A stretch of 9,079 nt of DNA from JBBRYK01 sp038237665 (GTDB lineage Bacteria > Actinomycetota > Thermoleophilia > Gaiellales > Gaiellaceae): assembly GCA_038237665.1 (NCBI GenBank), contig JBBRYK010000098.1, positions 1 through 9,079 on the forward strand. Reading direction: 5' to 3'. This document shows, piece after piece, positions 1-4,815 of the stretch. Position 1 is the stretch's first letter; the number at the start of each line of letters is the position of its first letter. Below the pieces are notes generated by a model. The model was not told where the DNA came from. It saw nothing but the letters and a program-made list of their open reading frames with translations, and did not search any database. A program made the translations under genes and the position numbers.

Positions 1-1896
1 GCGGATCGGATCCGCGCCCATGTTGTCGAGCGCCTCCGCCGCATCGATGGCGTTCCCCCACGACTTGTGCATCTCGCGACCGGCTTCGTCGCGCACCTTC
101 TCGTAGGTGAGGACGGCCCGGTACGGCAGGCGCCCGACCAGCGTCACCGACATGAACGAGATCGAGTAGAACCAGAGCCGGATCTGCTCCCGCATCTCCG
201 AGACCCAGTCGGCCGGGAACCACTGTTCCCAGTAGGCGTGGTCGGGAAGATCGGCCTCGGTCAATCCCGCAGCCGCTCCCGTGGCGTATCCGTGTGGGAC
301 GTAGACGGGGTTCTGCCAGCCGAGCGTGGACAGCGGCACGATGCCCGCGTCGAGCCACGCGTCGCCAACCTCGGGGATCCGGCGAACCTCCTCCGAGCAG
401 GCCTCACAGCGGATGACGACCTCGTCGATCCACGGCCGATGGAGCTCCTTCAGCCCTTCGAGCCCCGACACCGCCCGCTCCTCGAGCTCGGGGCGCGACC
501 CGACGATCGTCACGTGCCCGCAGGAGCAGGGGTAGATCGGCAGCGGCAGCCCGTAGTAGCGCTTCCGCGAGATGTTCCAGTCGTCCATGTTGCGCAGCCA
601 GTCGTTCATCCGCTTGCGATAGAAGGCGGGGGTCCACTCCACCTCCTGGTTCGCGTCGAGCAGCGGCTGGCGGATCTCGTCGCACGCGATGAACCAGTCG
701 TCGACGACGCGGAAGATGAGCGGCGTCCCGCAGCGCCAGCAGATCGGGTAGCGGTGCGTGATCTCCTCGGCGCGGACGAGCAGCCCGCGCGCACGGAGCG
801 ACTCGATCACCGGGTCGCGCGCCTCGTCGGTCGAGAGGCCCTCGAACTCGCCGTAGCCCTCGACGAAGCGCCCCGCCTCGTCGACGGGCACGAGCACGGG
901 GAGGTCGTGGACACGGGAGAGCTCGAAGTCCTCGGTTCCCGCGCCCGGGGCGATGTGGACGATGCCGGTCCCCTCGTGCAGCGAGACGTCGTCCCACGGA
1001 ATCACCCGGTGCTCGATGCCGGCCTGGGCGGGAAGGTGGTCGAACGGCCCGTGGTAGCGCCACCCGACCAGATCCCCGCCGCGAAGGCGCTGCGTGAAGG
1101 TCAGGTCGGGAGCCCGCTCGACGGCGAGCCACTCACCGTCGTCGGTAAGCCCGTACTCGGCGTCCGGCCGGACCGCGGCGGCCACGTTCGCCGGCAGCGT
1201 CCACGGCGTGGTCGTCCAGACCACCAGCGCCTCGCCCTCGCGTTCGGCGAGAGGGAAGCGCACGTAGAGCGACGGGTGGACGAGCTCCTGGTACTTGTCG
1301 TCGCCGGCCTGCTCGTGCTGCGAGAGCGACGTGCCACAGCGGGGGCACCACTGGGTCGAGCGGTGGCCCTTGTAGAGCCAGCCCCGGCGGTCGGTCTCCT
1401 TCAGGAACCGCCAGATGTACTCGATGTTCGTGTCCGAGTGGGTGAAATAGCTCGACTCCCAGTCCATCCACATGCCGAGCCGGCGGGACTGGTCGGCGAT
1501 CACACGCGCGAAGGTGGCCACGCGCTCCTTGCACCGCTCGGTGAACTCGGCCAGGCCGTATTCCTCGATCTCCCGTTTTGAGCCGAGACCGAGCGCCTTC
1601 TCGACCTCGACCTCGACCCAGAGTCCCTGCGAGTCGAAGCCGTTCTGGTAGCGCTCGTCGAAGCCGCGGAGCGCCTTGTAGCGCTGGAAGAGGTCCTTCA
1701 GCGACCGACCCCAGGCGTGATGGACGCCCATCGGGTTGTTGGCGGTGATCGGCCCGTCGATGAAGCTCCACCGGGGGCCGCCGCGGTTCTGCTCTCGCAG
1801 GCGCTCGAAGGTGCGCTCGCGCTCCCAGAGCTCGAGAATCTCGAGCTCGAGCGCAGGATGGTCGGGGACACGCGGAAGCGGCGCGAACGGCGTCAC
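1..1896 (-). CDS. ileS: Isoleucyl-tRNA synthetase, N-terminal 632 residues (partial, runs off the window start)
   Basis: Class I aminoacyl-tRNA synthetase that charges tRNA-Ile in the cytoplasm and edits mischarged Val. The frame is open from GTG at 1896 to base 1, giving 632 of an expected roughly 1000 residues. The Rossmann-fold start is at residues 48-63 (GPITANNPMGVHHAWG), where the usual HxGH signature reads G57-V58-H59-H60. Cys-rich knuckles CPRCG (184-188), CWRCG and CSCG follow. The CP1 editing-domain marker WTTTPWTLPAN is at 227-237 and GTGIVHIAPGAG at 309-320. The KMSKS loop near the truncation reads EMHKS within MHKSWGN (609-615). The anticodon-binding region lies outside the window. 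The GTG is chosen because the protein begins with typical synthetase sequence, there is no Shine-Dalgarno site, and a TAGAAT hexamer lies exactly 7 bases upstream, which fits a leaderless mRNA. Codons end overwhelmingly in G or C. It diverges from the thioredoxin gene. The swapped HIGH motif points to the IleRS2-like group (inference). Confidence 0.96.
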   Translation of the reverse strand, partial: MTPFAPLPRVPDHPALELEILELWERERTFERLREQNRGGPRWSFIDGPITANNPMGVHHAWGRSLKDLFQRYKALRGFDERYQNGFDSQGLWVEVEVEKALGLGSKREIEEYGLAEFTERCKERVATFARVIADQSRRLGMWMDWESSYFTHSDTNIEYIWRFLKETDRRGWLYKGHRSTQWCPRCGTSLSQHEQAGDDKYQELVHPSLYVRFPLAEREGEALVVWTTTPWTLPANVAAAVRPDAEYGLTDDGEWLAVERAPDLTFTQRLRGGDLVGWRYHGPFDHLPAQAGIEHRVIPWDDVSLHEGTGIVHIAPGAGTEDFELSRVHDLPVLVPVDEAGRFVEGYGEFEGLSTDEARDPVIESLRARGLLVRAEEITHRYPICWRCGTPLIFRVVDDWFIACDEIRQPLLDANQEVEWTPAFYRKRMNDWLRNMDDWNISRKRYYGLPLPIYPCSCGHVTIVGSRPELEERAVSGLEGLKELHRPWIDEVVIRCEACSEEVRRIPEVGDAWLDAGIVPLSTLGWQNPVYVPHGYATGAAAGLTEADLPDHAYWEQWFPADWVSEMREQIRLWFYSISFMSVTLVGRLPYRAVLTYEKVRDEAGREMHKSWGNAIDAAEALDNMGADPIR

Positions 1897-1902
1897 CCGG
1901 AC

Positions 1903-1913
1903 GATTCTAAGTT
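1903..1913. promoter_or_regulatory. Candidate divergent promoter core for ileS (minus) and thioredoxin (plus)
   Basis: On the minus strand TAGAAT (1909-1904) matches the actinobacterial -10 pattern TANNNT and ends 7 bases before the ileS GTG, so transcription would start at or next to the start codon. On the plus strand the same bases read GATTCT (1903-1908), sharing the key A and T positions. TAAGTT (1908-1913) is an overlapping alternative. Either would give thioredoxin a leader of about 60 bases. No convincing -35 is visible on either strand. Confidence 0.5.
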
Positions 1914-1967
1914 GCGCAGCTGGGAACAGTCCGTCCGCCGAGATCGTTAGACCCGCTACTACTCTCG

Positions 1968-1974
1968 AAAGGAA
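1968..1974 (+). promoter_or_regulatory. Ribosome binding site of the thioredoxin gene
   Basis: AAAGGAA lies 4 bases before ATG 1979. It settles the start there rather than at in-frame upstream ATGs (the first at 1736), which would run through the divergent promoter region and the 5' end of ileS. Confidence 0.75.
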
Positions 1975-1978
1975 TTCC

Positions 1979-2311
1979 ATGGCAACCGACGTCACCGAAC
2001 AGACCTTCGAACAGGAGGTCCTGAAGAGCGAGAAGCCAGTCCTGGTCGACTTCTGGGCCGAATGGTGCGGACCCTGTCACGCCGTCTACCCCGTGCTCGA
2101 GCGCATCGTCGAGGAGCGGAACGACGATTTGAGGCTCGTCAAGGTCAACATCGACCAGGAGCTTGGCCTTGCGCACAAGTACGGCGTTTCTTCGATCCCG
2201 CTGGTCGTGCTCTTCCGCGACGGCGAGCCGACGGCCGCGGCCGTCGGGGCGATGCCGAAGGGCGCGCTCGAGCGCCAGCTCGGCCTCGCGGCCGAAGAAG
2301 ACGCGGCGTAG
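1979..2311 (+). CDS. trxA: Thioredoxin
   Basis: Small cytoplasmic dithiol-disulfide oxidoreductase of 110 residues, the normal size for thioredoxin, which reduces protein disulfides using electrons from thioredoxin reductase. The order is beta strand VLVDFWAEW, active site W29-C30-G31-P32-C33, then VKVNIDQ and the cis-proline segment SSIPLV with Pro74. The residue after the second cysteine is His34 instead of the common Lys or Arg. Some thioredoxins tolerate this, and it may shift the redox potential slightly (inference). The acidic C-terminus EEDAA follows the last helix. The start is fixed by AAAGGAA four bases upstream. It diverges from ileS and ends 2 bases from the convergent DUF2231 stop codon. 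A hairpin plus T-rich tract directly after the TAG looks like its terminator. No reductase gene is adjacent in the window. Confidence 0.96.
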   Translation: MATDVTEQTFEQEVLKSEKPVLVDFWAEWCGPCHAVYPVLERIVEERNDDLRLVKVNIDQELGLAHKYGVSSIPLVVLFRDGEPTAAAVGAMPKGALERQLGLAAEEDAA

Positions 2312-2313
2312 TC

Positions 2314-2871
2314 CTAGCCGCCTTCGGCGGCTTCCTTTTCGGGGTCCGACGCCGGCGAGACCGCGCGGCTCGCGGGCTCGTCGGGCAGGCTGAGCACTCG
2401 CATGCCGTAGACGAAGACGATCGCACCGCCCAGCCAGCCGCCCAGGGTCGAGAAGCCGAAGCCGACGACCGTCAGGACGAACGCGCCGGCCGTCACGTTG
2501 CCGTGCGTGTAGCCCGTGTGCCCGAAGATCGCGGCGAGCCCGAAGAAGACCGTCGCGGTGACCATCGCGGCCATGTGCAGGGTCGCCGTCCGCCAGAGCG
2601 GTGTGCCCCATTCGATGCCGAGCCAGTCGATCAGGCCGGTCAGCGCGGTCAGCACCGTGATGCACAGGCCGACGACGAGAGCGAGCCACCAGCCTTTCGC
2701 CGCGTTTTGCTCGATCGCCCCCGTTACGTCGGCGAGTGCGAGCAGCGTGGCGACGGTATAGGTCCCGATCGTCGCATCGGTCAGCGGCGGATGGAGCGGA
2801 TGCCCCGGCAGCCCTTTCACGAGGTAGCTCAGCTTCACGCCTTGGGTATTCCGCGCCGCGCGCGCGAGCAA
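2314..2871 (-). CDS. DUF2231-family integral membrane protein
   Basis: A 185-residue protein with about four hydrophobic helices. The N-terminal GHPLHPPLTDATIG motif directly before the first helix is the hallmark of DUF2231 (PF09990), whose biochemical role is unknown. Predicted membrane segments are TIGTYTVATLLALAD, WWLALVVGLCITVLTALTG, LHMAAMVTATVFFGLAAIFG and AFVLTVVGFGFSTLGGWLGG. The loop between helices 2 and 3 carries DWLGIEWGTPLWR, and His residues occur at GHPLHP, LHM and GHTGYTHG. Such His residues could bind metal or haem (inference). The C-terminal tail is charged and cytosolic-looking. The start is uncertain: TTG at 2871 has AGG five bases upstream, and the in-frame GTG at 2838 would give a 174-residue protein beginning at VKLSYLVKG. 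It follows the small ORF at 2888-3034 by 16 bases, probably in the same transcript, and ends 2 bases from the convergent thioredoxin stop. Confidence 0.88.
   Translation of the reverse strand: MLARAARNTQGVKLSYLVKGLPGHPLHPPLTDATIGTYTVATLLALADVTGAIEQNAAKGWWLALVVGLCITVLTALTGLIDWLGIEWGTPLWRTATLHMAAMVTATVFFGLAAIFGHTGYTHGNVTAGAFVLTVVGFGFSTLGGWLGGAIVFVYGMRVLSLPDEPASRAVSPASDPEKEAAEGG
2317..2339 (+). terminator. Rho-independent-like terminator of the thioredoxin gene
   Basis: GCCGCC (2317-2322) pairs with GGCGGC (2326-2331) around a TTC loop, a 6-bp all-GC stem starting 6 bases after the thioredoxin TAG and followed by TTCCTTTT. The T-tract is on the plus strand only, so it serves thioredoxin. The same bases encode the last residues (KEAAEGG) of the convergent DUF2231 protein. 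Confidence 0.65.
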
Positions 2872-2887
2872 ACGTGCCTGGGCGGAT

Positions 2888-3034
2888 TTACGCGTCTTCG
2901 CCCAGGAAGGCGAGGAAGGCGGCGTGCTTGGCCAGGTAGGCCTCGATCTGCATGATCCCGCCGGCCGCCCATTCCTCGAGCCAGTCCGGCCGAAGTTCGT
3001 CGGCGATCCGGTGGTACCACCGTTCCTCGCTCAT
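2888..3034 (-). CDS. Small hypothetical protein, 48 residues
   Basis: ATG at 3034 opens a 48-residue frame ending in TAA. It is rich in Trp, Tyr and His and looks like a short, folded helical protein: MSEERWYHRIADELRPDW, then LEEWAAGGIMQIEAYLAKH, then AAFLAFLGEDA. Nearly every codon ends in G or C, the exceptions being mostly GAA and one CTT, as in the real genes around it. The same frame continues upstream, but that part is antisense to the lipid kinase and has no gene-like content. There is no signal peptide or cysteine. It lies 16 bases before the DUF2231 gene on the same strand and starts 87 bases from the divergent kinase. No Shine-Dalgarno is evident. GATCAT six bases before the ATG could be a leaderless -10. 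I do not recognise the family. Confidence 0.62.
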   Translation of the reverse strand: MSEERWYHRIADELRPDWLEEWAAGGIMQIEAYLAKHAAFLAFLGEDA

Positions 3035-3051
3035 GGACCGATGATCGGCCC
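3035..3051. repeat. Inverted repeat abutting the small ORF start codon, possible operator
   Basis: GGACCGAT and ATCGGCCC flank a single G and are inverted repeats with 7 of 8 positions matching. The element sits directly before the small ORF ATG in the divergent spacer. It shares CCGAT/ATCGG half-sites with the palindrome at 3072-3081, whose centre is about 33 bases away. It could bind a dimeric regulator or fold in the leader RNA. No regulator gene is adjacent. Confidence 0.35.
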
Positions 3052-3071
3052 TCGCCCGACGAAGCGCATGA

Positions 3072-3081
3072 GCCGATCGGC
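3072..3081. repeat. Perfect 10-base palindrome GCCGATCGGC in the divergent spacer
   Basis: GCCGATCGGC is a perfect palindrome about 50 bases before the kinase ATG and 38 bases before the small ORF. It carries the same half-sites as the repeat at 3035-3051. CGATCG-type palindromes are common by chance in such GC-rich DNA, so confidence is low. Confidence 0.3.
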
Positions 3082-3105
3082 CCAATTTCGGGGGTCCGAC
3101 CGGCC

Positions 3106-3111
3106 TATAGC
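3106..3111 (+). promoter_or_regulatory. Candidate -10 element of the lipid kinase gene
   Basis: TATAGC lies 10 bases before ATG 3122, implying a leader of only about 4 bases. The core CTATAG (3105-3110) is palindromic, so it could also direct transcription leftward (TATAGG) toward the small ORF with a leader of about 60 bases. The -35 region is not recognisable. Confidence 0.35.
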
Positions 3112-3121
3112 CTTCCTGTCG

Positions 3122-3910
3122 ATGGGCGGCTTCCTCGTGGTCAACCCTCGCTCCGGAAGCGCGCGGAGCGGCCTCGACCAGCTGCGCCGGGCGGCCGCTC
3201 GGCGTGGGATCACCGTGCACGTCCTCTCGGACGGCGAGGAGCCTGGCGAAGCCGCACGGCAAGCCCCGGAAGGCCCGCTCGGCATGGCCGGAGGCGACGG
3301 CTCGCTCGGCGCGGTCGCGGCGGTCGCGATCGAACGCGATCTGCCCTTCGTCTGCCTCCCGTTCGGGACGCGCAACCATTTCGCGCGCGACGTCGGCCTC
3401 GACCGCGACGACCCGATCGGCGCGCTCGCAGCCTTCGAGGGCGCGGAGCGCCGGATCGACGTCGGCCGCACGCCCGAGCAGGTGTTCCTGAACAACGTCT
3501 CGCTCGGCGTCTACGCCCACCTCGTCCACCGTCGCGAGGGTGCGCGCCGGCGGCGCGAGGCGCTCGCAGCAGCCAAGGCGCTGGCGCTCGCCCTTCGCGC
3601 AGAACCACTCCGGGCCACACTCGACGGGAGGCCGTTGCCTGCTCGGATCATCCTGGTCGCCAACAACCACTACAAGCTCGACCTTTTCTCGCTTGGGGTG
3701 CGCGAGCGCCTGGACGAGGGCCTGCTCCACCTCTACGCGGCCGCGGGCCTGCTGCCCAACACATGGCACGAGCAGACGGGCGAGCGCTTCACGCTCGATG
3801 TGGGCGCGCACCGGGTGGCCGCCGCGATCGACGGCGAGCCGGTCACGCTGGAGACGCCGATCGAGTTCCGGATCGACCCGCTGGCCCTACGGTTGCTGCT
3901 GCCGCGCTAG
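3122..3910 (+). CDS. Diacylglycerol kinase family (YegS/BmrU-like) lipid kinase
   Basis: A 262-residue protein with the DAGK catalytic domain (PF00781), which uses ATP to phosphorylate a lipid hydroxyl such as diacylglycerol or a related substrate at the membrane face. Ordered motifs are VVNPRSGSAR (6-15), the nucleotide-binding GGDGS (57-61), LPFGTRNHFARD (79-90) and NNVSLGVYA (124-132). A C-terminal beta-rich half follows, including DGEPVTLETPIEFRI. The length suits a stand-alone kinase at the short end of this family. The frame is open further upstream, but ATG 3122 begins exactly at the first beta strand (MGGFLVVNP), and upstream residues are antisense to the small ORF. No Shine-Dalgarno is visible, and the candidate -10 gives an almost leaderless transcript. 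Its 3' end overlaps the convergent Nudix gene by 24 bases. The lipid substrate cannot be read from sequence. Confidence 0.93.
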   Translation: MGGFLVVNPRSGSARSGLDQLRRAAARRGITVHVLSDGEEPGEAARQAPEGPLGMAGGDGSLGAVAAVAIERDLPFVCLPFGTRNHFARDVGLDRDDPIGALAAFEGAERRIDVGRTPEQVFLNNVSLGVYAHLVHRREGARRRREALAAAKALALALRAEPLRATLDGRPLPARIILVANNHYKLDLFSLGVRERLDEGLLHLYAAAGLLPNTWHEQTGERFTLDVGAHRVAAAIDGEPVTLETPIEFRIDPLALRLLLPR

Positions 3911-4408
3911 CCACGCCGCGACGACGTCCTTGACGTGCTCGAAGGCGAGCTCGTCCTCGCCGGGGAGCTCGTCGGGCGCGAACCAGCGCAGCTCGTCAAC
4001 GTCATCGGCGGCCTCCGGCTCGCCGCCGACGACATGCGCGGCCCAGAGCAGGTTCAGGGTCGCCTGCGCTCCCGGGCCGTCGCCGTAGCGGTCGATCGTC
4101 GCCATCAGGAACTCATCCGGCTCGATCTCGAGCCCCGTCTCCTCCCGCAGCTCGCGTACGAGCGCGTCGAGCGGGTGTTCGGCCTCGTCGAGAAATCCGC
4201 CCGGTATGTCCCACAGGCCCTTGTCGGGCTCGATCGCGCGCCTCGTCAGCAGAAGCCGGCCGCGATCGTCGGTGACGACGGCACTCGCGGTCGGTGCAGA
4301 GTTCGCATAGGCGACGAAACCGCACCACGGGCAACGCGCCCGGCCCTCCGCGATGTCGAGCTCTTCGCGGCAGCGAGGACAGAAGCGCCACACATCGAGG
4401 ACCGACAC
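3887..4408 (-). CDS. Nudix hydrolase with N-terminal zinc ribbon
   Basis: A 173-residue protein. Residues 10-29 form a zinc ribbon (C10-P-R-C13 ... C26-P-W-C29), followed by a Nudix domain with a complete Nudix box at 71-93: G71, E77, R85-E86-L87, E89-E90, G92-L93. Such enzymes hydrolyse a nucleoside diphosphate linked to another group using Mg2+ bound by the REXXEE glutamates. The layout resembles small zinc-ribbon ADP-ribose/NADH-type pyrophosphatases, but it is shorter than NudC and the substrate is unknown. The GTG start at 4408 puts the zinc ribbon near the N-terminus. It has no Shine-Dalgarno but has TATTCT six bases upstream, so a leaderless mRNA is likely. It diverges from the cyclic-nucleotide-binding gene with only 20 bases between the start codons and overlaps the kinase end by 24 bases. 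Confidence 0.95.
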   Translation of the reverse strand: MSVLDVWRFCPRCREELDIAEGRARCPWCGFVAYANSAPTASAVVTDDRGRLLLTRRAIEPDKGLWDIPGGFLDEAEHPLDALVRELREETGLEIEPDEFLMATIDRYGDGPGAQATLNLLWAAHVVGGEPEAADDVDELRWFAPDELPGEDELAFEHVKDVVAAWLARQQQP

Positions 4409-4413
4409 CTGGC

Positions 4414-4420
4414 AAGAATA
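4414..4420. promoter_or_regulatory. Candidate -10 of the Nudix gene, overlapping the start region of the divergent gene
   Basis: Minus-strand TATTCT (4420-4415) matches TANNNT and is followed by six bases and the Nudix GTG. On the plus strand AAGAAT (4414-4419) keeps the A and T positions of a -10, which would put a plus-strand start near 4427. That conflicts with use of the Shine-Dalgarno at 4420-4427, so the plus gene may use another promoter inside the Nudix gene. Confidence 0.5.
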
Positions 4421-4427
4421 GGAGAGG
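4420..4427 (+). promoter_or_regulatory. Ribosome binding site of the cyclic-nucleotide-binding gene
   Basis: AGGAGAGG ends one base before ATG 4429, with AGGAG at a 4-base spacing. It selects this ATG over the in-frame ATG at 4294, which lies inside the divergent Nudix gene. It overlaps the minus-strand -10 hexamer of that gene by one base. Confidence 0.65.
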
Positions 4428-4428
4428 C

Positions 4429-4815
4429 ATGAGTCCCCGTTTCGTCCCCGCAGGCGTCGCCGAGCTCTCCCGGATCGGGCTGCTCGCCGAGCTCCCCGGC
4501 CGCGCGCTCTCCGACCTCGCCGGCCGGATGCGCCGCGAGGAGGTCGCCGCCGGCACCGGCGTCGTCGTCGAGGGCGACGAGGGGGATCGGTTCTACGTCG
4601 TCCTCTCCGGCATGTTCGCGGTGTCGAATCAGGGCGCTCTCGGCCCGAGGCGCATGCTCCGGCCCGGCGACTACTTCGGCGAGGTGGCGCTGGCGATGGA
4701 CATCCCGCGCACGGCGAGCGTGACGGCGTTGACTAGAGCGACGGTCGCCAGTTGCGATAAAGCCACGTTCGACGAACTGATCCGGCCGCTCTTTGCTGAC
4801 GACCGGGAGCCTTAG
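4429..4815 (+). CDS. Stand-alone cyclic nucleotide-binding domain protein
   Basis: A 128-residue protein that is essentially one CAP/CRP-type cNMP-binding beta barrel (PF00027). Helix A region GLLAELPGRALSDLAGRM (17-34) leads into VVVEGDEGDRFYVVLSG (45-61). The phosphate-binding cassette follows: Y82-F83-G84-E85 ... P93-R94-T95-A96-S97-V98. The Glu and Arg of this cassette, which normally contact the ribose and cyclic phosphate of cAMP or cGMP, are both present, so ligand binding is plausible. There is no helix-turn-helix, kinase or channel domain, so it is not a CRP-type transcription factor by itself. It may act through a partner (inference). AGGAGAGG precedes the ATG. The last 83 bases overlap the convergent secreted-protein gene antisense. 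The C-terminal helix CDKATFDELIRPLF looks intact, so the overlap probably arose from the other gene. Confidence 0.92.
   Translation: MSPRFVPAGVAELSRIGLLAELPGRALSDLAGRMRREEVAAGTGVVVEGDEGDRFYVVLSGMFAVSNQGALGPRRMLRPGDYFGEVALAMDIPRTASVTALTRATVASCDKATFDELIRPLFADDREP

Noticed and set aside
67..1581. 504-codon plus-strand open frame across the ileS region
   Set aside because: It is exactly antisense to a clear Ile-tRNA synthetase. Its translation is low-complexity Arg/Glu/Pro/Val-rich with no family motif, typical of antisense frames in GC-rich DNA.
1736..1978. N-terminal extension of thioredoxin to the upstream in-frame ATG
   Set aside because: The added 81 residues are Ser/Arg-rich and antisense to ileS. 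The internal ATG at 1979 has a Shine-Dalgarno and gives a standard-length thioredoxin.
1972..1983. Adjacent GAATTC and CCATGG sites at the thioredoxin start, resembling a cloning junction
   Set aside because: Flanking sequence is continuous and natural-looking on both sides with matching composition. Two six-base sites next to each other can occur by chance.
2062..2955. 297-codon plus-strand frame covering thioredoxin and the DUF2231 region
   Set aside because: Out of frame with thioredoxin and antisense to DUF2231. Arg/Gly-rich with no recognisable domain.
2888..3811. 307-codon minus-strand frame opposite the lipid kinase
   Set aside because: Only its last 48 codons look like protein. The rest is antisense to the kinase and lacks motifs.
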